NCBI GenBank assembly: GCA_020719945.1
Contig: DYPL01000002.1
Location: 1-64,000, forward strand
Direction: 5' to 3'
DNA: 64,000 nucleotides
DNA from: Turneriella parva
GTDB taxonomy: Bacteria > Spirochaetota > Leptospiria > Turneriellales > Turneriellaceae
Shown: one piece after another, positions 1-6,541 of the stretch
Position numbering within the stretch: position 1 is the first letter of the stretch
How the letters are laid out: each line of letters starts with the position of its first letter
Notes under the pieces: model-generated
The model's database searches: none
What the model was told of the DNA's origin: nothing
The model's input: only the letters and a program-made list of their open reading frames with translations
Program-made: the position numbers and the translations under genes

Positions 1-141
1 ACCCCCGGCGCAGGAAGAAGACTATTCCCTTTGCGTTCAGTACGAGCCCCATAGCAAGGGCGATTCGCTTGTCATTTCTTTTTGTCCGCGCTGTGTGTGT
101 CCAGTACTTCCTCTAATATTTTTAATTTCTTATGAAAAATA

Positions 142-1326
142 TCAATTGAAGTCGAAGTCGGCTTCTTGCAGGCCGTCCCGGCTGAGCGATACCCAATGAA
201 CTTTTGAAGGGCCGCGCACCAAGCCGAGATTACCGATGTACGACCATGATATGGGGGACGTTTTGGTGGCCTGCAGCGTGATGCTTGTGGATGTAAGCGA
301 CAACTGTATCAGCTCATTGGTTCCAGCTGCCAGGTAGGCCAGATTATTCTCTACGGCTATCCCGCCTTCGCGCACGATTGTCGGCAGGCCTGTGAGGGTT
401 GCCGTTATATGGCCACTGGTGTCTACAAGGTTGGCGAAACCAGTGCCGTCATAAGTGGTGCCTGTAACGAGAAACCTGTCCACGGCTTCCACATAGACGG
501 CCTGATAAACATAATACCGTATGCCGGTCTTGAGAGTTGTGGGCGTTGTTGTCAGCTGGTTGGTTGCAGGATCCAGCACGGCCATGATCAGATCGGCGTA
601 AAGCTCGCCGGGGACATAGCGCTGCCAGATCAACAAGACTTTCTGATGCGAAGCCGCCAGCATAGGCCACCACTCGCGCGCATTGGGGGCCACTTGTACT
701 GCGTCTGTGTGCGTTCTATCGCCGCTGCTATTGTAGACGGTGGCATAGACACCGTTTCCGGTGCCAAGATTGTCTACGCCGCCGCCAAGCACCCAGTCTT
801 CGGAATAAAATACAACAAAATGGTTGTCGGTAGCCGCGACATGTCCAGAATGCCCCCCGTCCAGAACGTCATTGGGATAGGCCTTGACCGCATTTAAGGC
901 GGCGTCATAAACGCCATAGCGCTGAGCCAGCACGTTGGATGCGGCGATTCCATCCTCGAAGGTGACCATTATGTTGCCATTTTGCGTGCGCGCTATTGAC
1001 GCAGGCTCCTGCGCCTCCGGCGCCGAAATGAAGTTGGAGGCCGTCTGGAGATTCACGTCGCCCGCACTCCACTTGGCGCGATAGACGTCATGAGGCCACG
1101 AACCGTTCTGGTTCGGTCCAGCCGGAGGCATACCGGCGGACGAGAACATCACCCAATAGCTGCCGTCGTCGTTCTTGACGGCTTCGATGCCGTGCATATA
1201 CGCACGCAAATCCTCTGGCTCCGGCGATGGCTCCGTCGAAGGTGGAGTCGATTGTCGAGTGGAGCCCGTACACCCAACCAGGACTTGAGAAGAAAACAGG
1301 ATAAAAAAAGCGACTTTAGAGTTCAT
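142..1326 (-). CDS. Orphan lipoprotein, possible beta-propeller
   Basis: A 394-residue protein with a hydrophobic signal segment (about residues 5-17) and a lipobox ending VLVGC at Cys19, so it should be lipidated and exported. A proline-rich linker (about residues 26-38) separates the anchor from a body rich in short beta-strand-like repeats and aromatic/Gly turns, which suggests a beta-propeller or similar all-beta fold; no enzyme motif was recognised. The gene is visibly richer in G+C (about 58% in the line sampled) than core genes in this window (about 43% in one line of purL), which fits acquisition from elsewhere. A GAGG-type ribosome site precedes the ATG at 1326. It stands alone beside an IS remnant and a pseudogene. 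The reading frame is clear; the function is unknown. Confidence 0.75.
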   Translation of the reverse strand: MNSKVAFFILFSSQVLVGCTGSTRQSTPPSTEPSPEPEDLRAYMHGIEAVKNDDGSYWVMFSSAGMPPAGPNQNGSWPHDVYRAKWSAGDVNLQTASNFISAPEAQEPASIARTQNGNIMVTFEDGIAASNVLAQRYGVYDAALNAVKAYPNDVLDGGHSGHVAATDNHFVVFYSEDWVLGGGVDNLGTGNGVYATVYNSSGDRTHTDAVQVAPNAREWWPMLAASHQKVLLIWQRYVPGELYADLIMAVLDPATNQLTTTPTTLKTGIRYYVYQAVYVEAVDRFLVTGTTYDGTGFANLVDTSGHITATLTGLPTIVREGGIAVENNLAYLAAGTNELIQLSLTSTSITLQATKTSPISWSYIGNLGLVRGPSKVHWVSLSRDGLQEADFDFN

Positions 1327-1362
1327 ACGATAACCTCAACTTTTATTTTTTTTTCGAGTCTG

Positions 1363-1390
1363 ATAATTATTTACCTGCAAATCCTGTCAA
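1363..1390 (-). promoter_or_regulatory. Sigma-70 promoter for the orphan lipoprotein
   Basis: Read on the minus strand, TTGACA (1385-1390) and AATTAT (1363-1368) are 16 bp apart. This would start transcription near 1356, about 30 nt before the lipoprotein start codon. The -35 box is perfect and the -10 box matches 4 of 6. Confidence 0.5.
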
Positions 1391-1481
1391 TTTTTTTTAA
1401 CGAAATCTGGAAATTTTGCATATTCTGAAAAAGCACCCCTAAAGTTGGAATACGAATTCAGTGCAATAGGAAAGGTAGTCT

Positions 1482-1592
1482 ATGATACAAAGAAAACGTT
1501 ACAGCAGGGAATTTCGCGACGCAATACGCAACGAAATTGCACCCCGTGAACTCCCACTGGAGAATCATATCTTGGGATGCTTTCTCCAGTGA
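1482..1592 (+). pseudogene. Truncated OrfA transposase start (36 codons)
   Basis: The frame encodes 36 residues and stops at 1590-1592. Residues 4-13 (RKRYSREFRD) match the conserved N-terminus of IS3-family OrfA helix-turn-helix proteins; after about residue 20 the similarity fades, consistent with a deletion junction. AGGAAAGG (1468-1475) lies 6 nt before the ATG. It is probably a non-functional relic of the element at 1426-1655. A genuine short peptide gene is possible but less likely. Confidence 0.4.
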
Positions 1593-1600
1593 CTTTTTTT
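1555..1600 (+). terminator. Hairpin with T-run inside the IS remnant
   Basis: CACTGGAGAA (1555-1564) pairs perfectly with TTCTCCAGTG (1582-1591) across a 17-nt loop and is followed by seven T from 1594. It overlaps the stop codon of the OrfA relic and could end transcription entering from the left. Confidence 0.45.
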
Positions 1601-1735
1601 GAAAAATTAAAGGGACAAATAAAATAATGGAGTACAGTTTTAGGGGTGCGGAAGGGAAATCTCAAAGGGCAAAGCACAAGGCAGAAAAAAACTCAACCAT
1701 CAAAAACTGTAAAACAGTTGCATCCCTTTAATTGG

Positions 1736-1763
1736 TTGAGATTTCAGAAAGAGTATATATAAT
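1736..1763 (+). promoter_or_regulatory. Strong sigma-70 promoter of small transcript
   Basis: TTGAGA (1736-1741), 16 bp, then a perfect TATAAT (1758-1763). The predicted start is about 1770, right at the base of a perfect hairpin. The -35 box sits in the right arm of an inverted repeat, CTCAACCA (1692-1699) with TGGTTGAG (1733-1740), which could serve as a binding site. A further hairpin (AACTGT/ACAGTT, 1705-1719) lies between the arms. Confidence 0.6.
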
Positions 1764-1769
1764 GGCCAC

Positions 1770-1840
1770 TGGAACTTCCCGTTCCAGTATCTGTTAAACT
1801 CCATACACTTGCCGTTCCGGTTTCGGAGCGGCTTTTTTTT
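1770..1840 (+). ncRNA. Candidate small RNA or attenuator (about 70 nt)
   Basis: A strong promoter is followed at once by a perfect 8-bp hairpin, ACTGGAAC (1768-1775) with GTTCCAGT (1781-1788), a 22-nt linker, and a Rho-independent terminator (1811-1840). No start codon with a ribosome site is seen inside. The sequence CCGTTCC(A/G)GT occurs twice (1779-1788 and 1812-1821), so the 5' strand CTGGAAC can pair with either copy; pairing with the second would break the terminator. It may be a free small RNA or a leader controlling the NifX-like gene downstream. It matches no small RNA class that I recognise. Confidence 0.5.
1811..1840 (+). terminator. Rho-independent terminator of the small RNA
   Basis: GCCGTTCCG (1811-1819), loop GTTT, CGGAGCGGC (1824-1832), then eight T. 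The nine-pair stem has a single G-T wobble. Confidence 0.8.
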
Positions 1841-1899
1841 GGTTACTTTCCCAAATTTAATATATAATGTCAATAGAATTTATGAGCATATGTTCATAA
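1839..1899 (+). promoter_or_regulatory. Promoter with operator palindrome for NifX-like gene
   Basis: A perfect -10 box TATAAT lies at 1863-1868, with a weak -35 (TTGGTT, 1839-1844) 18 bp upstream. Just downstream, 1880-1899 forms a 20-bp palindrome around CATATG in which 9 of 10 arm positions pair. It would lie at about +5 to +25, a classic place for a repressor. The core TGANCATATGTTCA resembles ArsR/SmtB-family operators; that likeness is inference. A good ribosome site, AAGGAGA, follows before the ATG at 1936. Confidence 0.55.
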
Positions 1900-1935
1900 A
1901 TAGGAAGACATTAAATTCAGTTTAAGGAGACAGAT

Positions 1936-2316
1936 ATGACAGCAATTACAGTAAGGGACAACACGGGAGAAGTTCTTAGGGTTCCACTTTTTGGCCAAAC
2001 CAATAAAATCGCGTTTATAGACCAAGATCAAAACATAATTCTGGAGAATAATCCAACGGACAATGGCAAAGATCTGGCAAGTTACATGGTAAGCCGTGGG
2101 ACACATCGCGTTGTAACGGGACACATGAGCCGCAACGCATGGGAGGTATTGCATGCAGCCGGCGTGCGCGTGTATTATTCGGAGCTTCGAAGAATGCAGG
2201 ATATTCTGGAGGCATTGAGGAGCGGAGAATTAATCGAAATCAATGAGTCCAATTCTGCGCAGTATCTTCGAAAGCCGCGCGGTAGAAACCAGGGCAAAAG
2301 AGAACTGCAGCACTAA
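1936..2316 (+). CDS. NifX/NifB-C-like cofactor-binding family protein
   Basis: A 126-residue protein resembling the dinitrogenase iron-molybdenum cofactor family (PF02579). The N-terminal half has the expected alternation of strands (a TVRDN segment, then VPLFGQTNKIAFID), a PTDNGKDLASYM helix, and a strand-turn (HRVVTGHMSRNAWEVLHAAG) in the position where family members bind metal clusters. Stand-alone members in organisms without nitrogenase are of uncertain role, often thought to carry or sense Fe-S or metal clusters. The C-terminal 30 residues are basic and probably flexible. Its promoter carries a strong palindrome, so expression is probably switched by a repressor. It ends inside the tail of a pseudogene on the other strand. 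Confidence 0.65.
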   Translation: MTAITVRDNTGEVLRVPLFGQTNKIAFIDQDQNIILENNPTDNGKDLASYMVSRGTHRVVTGHMSRNAWEVLHAAGVRVYYSELRRMQDILEALRSGELIEINESNSAQYLRKPRGRNQGKRELQH

Positions 2317-2678
2317 AGAATTTCTGCCTGCGCCATCCATTTAAATCCTGTAAGGGTTTCTCTATAATGTACGCCAAATCTTTTTGCGACTTTTTGTGCA
2401 AGAGGAGTGGAAACAATAGTGCAGATTATCAGGGTTCTCCGGATTGGGTGCCGAAAGGTCGGGGAAATTTCCATCGGGTTCAAATTCCTCCTGAACAGGA
2501 ACAGTCGTCGTGAATCCTGCTTTGGAAAAAGCTTTCTCGAAATATTTTCCTGCGCAGTTTGCGCTATGGCCAGGGCCAGCCTTGCTATTGTGGTTTTGTT
2601 TATTCGGTATGGTCCATCTCCCATGATGGCACAGACACCAGCTGTTCCAAATTCAAGCGATTGTTCTGTTGTTGACAT
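2313..2678 (-). pseudogene. Decayed phosphohexomutase (PGM/PMM) gene
   Basis: The open frame begins with an N-terminal piece containing EFGTAGVCAIMGDG (family: FGTxGLRG...MG) and ends with a distant piece, STPLAQKVAKRFGVHYRETL, then TGFKW, which belongs far downstream in family members. Between them (about 2420-2520) another frame encodes EEFEPDGNFP followed by SAPNPENPDN, the sugar-binding and metal region of the same family. A protein of about 500-570 residues has therefore collapsed to about 120 codons through at least two internal deletions plus frameshifts, and the C-terminal phosphate-binding domain is lost. The catalytic serine loop is missing, so no enzyme activity is expected. It lies between the NifX-like gene and cysE. 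Confidence 0.85.
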
Positions 2679-2709
2679 GGTTAAATTATCGCGCGCGTAT
2701 TTTATCAGC

Positions 2710-3576
2710 TTATATCACATAATCATTGGCTTCCGGATGTCGCGCGCGCGAACCAACCTTCACTACGCTGCGGTGAAAAACAACGCTGTGAGGTGGGACA
2801 GATTCGGTGAGCCAGACATTGCCACCAATCACACTGTTATGGCCGATAATGGTGTTGCCGCCAAGAATGGTGGCTCCGGAGTAAATGACAACGTTATCTT
2901 CTATGGTTGGGTGGCGCTTGGTTTTCCCCAGCTCCTTTTTAACGCTGAGAGCACCCAGAGTAACGCCTTGGTAAATTTTTACGTTGTCGCCAATAGTAGT
3001 CGTTTCACCAACGACAATGCCCGTGCCGTGATCCATGAAAAATGCCCGGCCAATGGTGGCTCCGGGATGAATATCTATTCCGGTTTTCTCGTGGGCATAC
3101 TCTGTCATAATGCGGGGAAAAACCCCAACGCCGAGCCGATAAAATACGTGGGCTATCCGGTGTACGGCAATGGCAAGAAAACCGGGATAAGCCAGTATTA
3201 CTTCATGAACAGATTCAGCAGCGGGATCGCCAAGATAGCCTGCCTCTGCATCCTGCCAGAGCATTTCGTAAATCTGTGGCAGCTCCTCAAAGAATTGATG
3301 CACTGTGTTCCGGGGGTCGCCTTGAGACATGCTTTTTTGCGAAAAGGGCAGTAAGGCCTCGTATAGCTGTTCGCGCAAAAGACCAATCTCGCGTTCCACC
3401 TGCTGGGGGGATCCGTAAGATGTTTGCGATAATATGCCTTGAAAAAGTACGTGCAGAACCGATTTCAAAAAATCGACAACTCCTGCGTTACCTGCAAAAA
3501 CGCAAGCTGTGTCCTGCCCTTTTGCGAATATTTTAAGGGACAGGGTTTGATCAGCAGTTAACGGCGGTTGATTCAT
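2710..3576 (-). CDS. cysE: Serine O-acetyltransferase
   Basis: Makes O-acetylserine from serine and acetyl-CoA, the first step of cysteine synthesis, in the cytoplasm. The protein has 288 residues: an alpha-helical N-terminal domain (about 1-150) and a left-handed beta-helix of hexapeptide repeats (about 170-270). The signature DHGTGIVVGETT and the following GDNVKIYQGVTLGA are textbook CysE. The N-terminal domain is longer than in E. coli CysE, as in EpsC-type enzymes. The gene follows a 61-codon gene by 6 nt and is the last gene of a minus-strand run (tsaD, tetR, yraN, small gene, cysE). No cysteine-responsive leader was recognised. Confidence 0.93.
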   Translation of the reverse strand: MNQPPLTADQTLSLKIFAKGQDTACVFAGNAGVVDFLKSVLHVLFQGILSQTSYGSPQQVEREIGLLREQLYEALLPFSQKSMSQGDPRNTVHQFFEELPQIYEMLWQDAEAGYLGDPAAESVHEVILAYPGFLAIAVHRIAHVFYRLGVGVFPRIMTEYAHEKTGIDIHPGATIGRAFFMDHGTGIVVGETTTIGDNVKIYQGVTLGALSVKKELGKTKRHPTIEDNVVIYSGATILGGNTIIGHNSVIGGNVWLTESVPPHSVVFHRSVVKVGSRARHPEANDYVI

Positions 3577-3582
3577 AAATTC

Positions 3583-3768
3583 TCAGCGCGTGAGAAAATG
3601 CGTGAGCTCCGCTGCAATCCTGTCAATCGCAAATTCTACGTAATCAGAGTCACGTATTCGCTTTTGGTATTCAAAGATTTTTTGTTCGTACGAATCATAG
3701 GAGCGTTTCCCGAGATCCGTGTTTTTGGGCATATTTCGCCTGCCCTTGTTTGCCAGTCTTCTTGCCAT
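3583..3768 (-). CDS. Small basic hypothetical protein
   Basis: A 61-residue protein, starting at the ATG at 3768 because GGGAAG lies 7 nt upstream; a longer reading to 3876 has no such site. It begins MARRLANKGRRN, is strongly basic at the N-terminus, and continues with a charged helix (SYDSYEQKIFEYQKR) and a hydrophobic C-terminal helix. It sits 6 nt upstream of cysE and is probably translated from the same message. No domain was recognised. The context (good ribosome site, tight spacing) argues that it is real. Confidence 0.55.
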   Translation of the reverse strand: MARRLANKGRRNMPKNTDLGKRSYDSYEQKIFEYQKRIRDSDYVEFAIDRIAAELTHFLTR

Positions 3769-3974
3769 TGTTACTTCCCTGTAACTGTAATTTTTCCGAG
3801 CCATCCATGGCTCGTTATTCTGAACGGACAGAGTTACACACCCGCCAGAATTTTGGTACGCTCTGCCTGCGTGCACAGAACCAGCTGTACAATACAGACC
3901 ACCGCCTACTTAGGTTTAATATCGGATACCTATATGGAATTAACAGCATTTTTTTCTCCCGAACCACTTTTGTG

Positions 3975-4349
3975 TCAGGCCCAGTACGGAAAAAAATCGA
4001 GAACGTTCAAATCCTCCGACAAAAGAATCAGCGATATGTGAACGTTAAAAATTCGTTTTTCCCGTATAAACCAGCGGTCTCGGGCGCTCTTATAGCGGTT
4101 CAGTTGCCGCATTCTAACGACGGGATATCCCGCGCGGTAATATCCGGCGCGAACGCGCTTTACCTCAACCATAAAAAAATGCGTCTCCTGCTGGATTTCC
4201 TTTTTGGCAAGAATATCAATCTCTATGCCAAAGGCAGTAAAATTGCGTGCGAGAACGGTGTATCCGTTTTGCTGCAAATAGCGGACGGCCTTTTCCTCGC
4301 CATGCGTTCCATATTTCCGTTTGTTTTGTTGATTATTATTTCCTTCCAT
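3975..4349 (-). CDS. yraN: YraN family (UPF0102) endonuclease-fold protein
   Basis: A 124-residue protein of the UPF0102/YraN family, which has a restriction-endonuclease-like fold and no settled role. The signature is present: GTHGEEKAVRYLQQNGY, then NFTAFGIEIDILAKK (family: GEIDLIA) and FFMVEVKRV (family: vFVEVK), giving the Asp and E-x-K nuclease-type residues. GEIDLI is altered to GIEIDI, a mild deviation. It lies about 100 bp downstream of the TetR gene on the same strand. Assignment to the family is safe; nuclease activity is not shown. Confidence 0.85.
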   Translation of the reverse strand: MEGNNNQQNKRKYGTHGEEKAVRYLQQNGYTVLARNFTAFGIEIDILAKKEIQQETHFFMVEVKRVRAGYYRAGYPVVRMRQLNRYKSARDRWFIREKRIFNVHISLILLSEDLNVLDFFPYWA

Positions 4350-4453
4350 ATTAGTATAATGTGGAGGAAATAATAAAAGTTAAGCAAAGAGAGATATTTT
4401 TTTTTCAGCCGGAGAAATCGACAGTTTCTATGAATGGAGGTCGTCGGGTAAGC

Positions 4454-5065
4454 CTATTCTCTGAATTTCAATAATGGATCGCGCGCTTTTTCACCGGCAA
4501 ATATCAGCAATGCAGAAAGAATATAGTTCCAGCGTTCCTGTCCGGCAATAAATACAGGCAGGTCGGGAGTATACAGCAACAGTTCTGTCTGCGAGGCCAG
4601 CCATTCAAGGGTTTCTTTATTCAGCTTAAAATATTCCGCTTTGGCAAGAGCTGCCAGAATTTTGCGAAAAGATTCTTTTTGTATGCTTATGGGCGACTCC
4701 ATGAGCTTGCGCAGGTTCAGTCCTGAATCAGACAGCACAACTGTTTCTCTTAAAAGAAAGCGATACGATTCGTTTAGTTCGTAGGTAAAGCGAAGCCTTT
4801 CCAGCAAAAAAGAAAATGAAATGGCCTGCCCTTTTTCAAGATGCCAGAACCGTGGCAGGGCTTCTGCGTATTGAATTGCGAGTCCATACACGATATTTTC
4901 GCGGGACCGAAAATAATAGTACAAATTTCCGGGAGAAATGCCAAGTTTTTCGCAAACATGGTTGGTGCTCACCGCTGCCGTCCCCTGGGCATTAAACATA
5001 GATAGTGCAGTCAAAAGAATTTTATCGCGGGTATTTGTTTTGCCTGTCTGTTTTTCCACAATCAA
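4454..5065 (-). CDS. TetR-family transcriptional regulator
   Basis: A 203-residue regulator with an N-terminal helix-turn-helix: NTRDKILLTALSMFNAQG, then the recognition segment CEKLGISPGNLYYYFRSRE typical of TetR proteins. The C-terminal ligand domain (about 70-200) is all helical and not identifiable; the GNLYYYFRSREN pattern is common in regulators of fatty-acid or efflux genes. The start codon is TTG at 5065, overlapping the tsaD stop by four bases (TTGA), so it is translationally coupled to tsaD. Its targets are unknown; it may control its own operon. Confidence 0.88.
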   Translation of the reverse strand: MIVEKQTGKTNTRDKILLTALSMFNAQGTAAVSTNHVCEKLGISPGNLYYYFRSRENIVYGLAIQYAEALPRFWHLEKGQAISFSFLLERLRFTYELNESYRFLLRETVVLSDSGLNLRKLMESPISIQKESFRKILAALAKAEYFKLNKETLEWLASQTELLLYTPDLPVFIAGQERWNYILSALLIFAGEKARDPLLKFRE

Positions 5066-6126
5066 TTCCGGTATAAAGAGAAGTTAAATGCATTATCGGA
5101 AGAAACATAATTCTGTACAGGAAACTTTTTAGCGGCAAAGTACAAATAGCCGGCTGTGGCCACCATGGCTGCATTATCCGTAGAAAACTGTTTGGGTGGA
5201 ATAAACAGAGTGTAGCCGACTTTGGCCGCACTCTGCTCCAGCTTTTCGCGAAGCATACCATTGGCGGAAACACCGCCCGATACTACTACACTCCGTATGC
5301 CCGAAATGTCTACTGCGTGCTTAATATTTCTGTCAATGCTTTCTATTACTCGTTCTTGGAATGCCCATGCAAGGTGTTCGGCTGAATATTCATTTTTTTG
5401 TTTTTCAAGAAGATACAATAGCGCTGTCTTCAATCCGCTAAAAGAAAAACGGACCTCATTGCGTGGCAGGTCGCGCAGGGGAATGGGCAGTGGATTTTCA
5501 GTGCTTTGATTATCTTTTTTTGATAGAAAAGACCGGGCGAGTTTTTCTATTTGCGGACCCCCGGGGTAGGGAAGATTCAGTAAAGAAGCGGCTTTATCGA
5601 GAGCTTCGCCGGCTGCATCGTCCATGGTATTCCCAATCAATGAAATCGATCCAATATCATCAACGCGGTATATGGCGCTGTTACCGCCAGATATAAGGAC
5701 ACCAAGAAAGGGGAAAAAGGGAAGATTGGCATTTAAGTATACGGCCAGTATATGCGCCTCAAGGTGATGTACGGGAATCAGGGGCCTGCCTGTTATGTCT
5801 TGCACGGCAAGAGCAGTCTGGTAGCCAACCAGAAGGGAACCGGTGAGGCCGGGCTTCACTGTTACGGCAATGTAATCGAGATCGTGTGGGGCTATAGCAG
5901 CTTCAGAAAGCGCAAGCTTAAGAAGAAATGGAATTTTATCGTAGTGAGAACGGGACGCAAGTTCAGGAATTACACCTCCGTACAAATTATGAAGGTCAAT
6001 TTGAGAAAAAAGTGGTTGGCTTAAAATCTCACGACCATCGCGCACAATGGCAATGGCCGTTTCATCGCAGCTCGTTTCAATACCCAATCCAAGTACAGAC
6101 ACCGGTAACTTAGGAGAGATTGCCAT
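5062..6126 (-). CDS. tsaD: tRNA N6-adenosine threonylcarbamoyltransferase TsaD
   Basis: Transfers the threonylcarbamoyl group to A37 of ANN-decoding tRNAs (t6A), working with TsaB and TsaE. The 354-residue protein has the ASKHA fold and the full signature: GIETSCDETAIAIV at the N-terminus, the metal pair in HHLEAH (His121, His125), FLGVLISGGNS, the DDAAGEALDKAA segment, FSFSGLKTAL, and the C-terminal VVVSGGVSANGMLRE and FSTDNAAMVA. The ATG at 6126 is the natural start. It heads a minus-strand run and is divergent from the lipoprotein gene at 6182, with about 55 bp between them. Confidence 0.96.
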   Translation of the reverse strand: MAISPKLPVSVLGLGIETSCDETAIAIVRDGREILSQPLFSQIDLHNLYGGVIPELASRSHYDKIPFLLKLALSEAAIAPHDLDYIAVTVKPGLTGSLLVGYQTALAVQDITGRPLIPVHHLEAHILAVYLNANLPFFPFLGVLISGGNSAIYRVDDIGSISLIGNTMDDAAGEALDKAASLLNLPYPGGPQIEKLARSFLSKKDNQSTENPLPIPLRDLPRNEVRFSFSGLKTALLYLLEKQKNEYSAEHLAWAFQERVIESIDRNIKHAVDISGIRSVVVSGGVSANGMLREKLEQSAAKVGYTLFIPPKQFSTDNAAMVATAGYLYFAAKKFPVQNYVSSDNAFNFSLYRN

Positions 6127-6181
6127 TTGACTGTAAACATGATTTTTCTTTCTCTCATGATTCCCTGCGAAAATCTATCCT

Positions 6182-6541
6182 ATGAAGAGATTCCTGCTCG
6201 TCGCGCAGCTCCTTTTGGCGATGGCCTGTTCTTCTGCGAATAAGCAGAACAAGGCATTGGGAACCTGTAGCGGCCCTGTTTTTATGGATGACAATACAGT
6301 TCAGTTAAGAATTGAAGAGGCCGGATCGCCAGAAAAAATTCCCGACACAATGCGCCGAGAGCAAAGCTGTACCCGGGCAGAGAAAAAAATACCGCTTGCT
6401 TTTTCGGAGACATACCCCGACAAAAAAAATATTAAAACCGAAGCCAAAGTCTATAGAAAAGTATATCTTGAGGACGGTGGATGCGCTCTGCTTGTGCTGT
6501 ATTCTGCACCCGGGCTTAAATCGCAAATGGAGACAAAATGA
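6182..6541 (+). CDS. Small lipoprotein, first of three related
   Basis: 119 residues with a signal segment and a lipobox ending LAMAC at Cys16, so it is probably lipid-anchored in the envelope. Mature residues about 33-119 align loosely with the lipoprotein at 8069: FMDDNTVQL with FIDTATLQV, then a G-x-P turn, R-R-x-Q, and a terminal block DGGCALLVLYSAPGLKSQM matching DDNCELVYRVYSKNIQKQC. Both are therefore probably members of one spirochaete lipoprotein family (LPP20-like). The last codons overlap the kdsA start (ATGA), so it is translated with kdsA. Three further cysteines are present. The molecular role is unknown. Confidence 0.75.
   Translation: MKRFLLVAQLLLAMACSSANKQNKALGTCSGPVFMDDNTVQLRIEEAGSPEKIPDTMRREQSCTRAEKKIPLAFSETYPDKKNIKTEAKVYRKVYLEDGGCALLVLYSAPGLKSQMETK

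Larger units (their letters stand above)
1426..1655 (+). mobile_element. IS3-family (IS150-like) element remnant
   Basis: Three signs agree. The left end reads TG, five A, then GCACCCCTAAAGTTGGA, which resembles IS150-group terminal repeats as I remember them. The right end holds the inverted copy: GCACCCCTAAA at 1433-1443 is perfectly inverted at 1639-1649, and the match continues imperfectly to about 21 bp. Just inside the left end a ribosome site (1468-1475) precedes an ATG whose product begins MIQRKRYSREF, the usual opening of IS3 OrfA transposases. A full element would be about 1.3-1.5 kb; only about 230 bp remains, so the middle has been lost. The exact ends and a target duplication could not be fixed. 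Confidence 0.5.

Noticed and set aside
1-129. Minus-strand open frame running off the left edge (contains ALAMGLVLNAKGIVFF)
   Set aside because: Recalls a segment of cation/proton antiporters, but only about 35 codons are visible, with a stop just upstream and no start or ribosome site; too little to call.
1480-1677. Minus-strand 65-codon open frame
   Set aside because: Overlaps the IS remnant and has no ribosome site or similarity; the plus-strand OrfA relic explains this stretch better.
2407-3354. Plus-strand 315-codon open frame
   Set aside because: Lies opposite the pseudogene and cysE; it is a shadow of cysE's codon pattern with no motif of its own.
3750-4373. Plus-strand 207-codon open frame
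   Set aside because: Antisense to yraN and the small gene; composition is that of a shadow frame.
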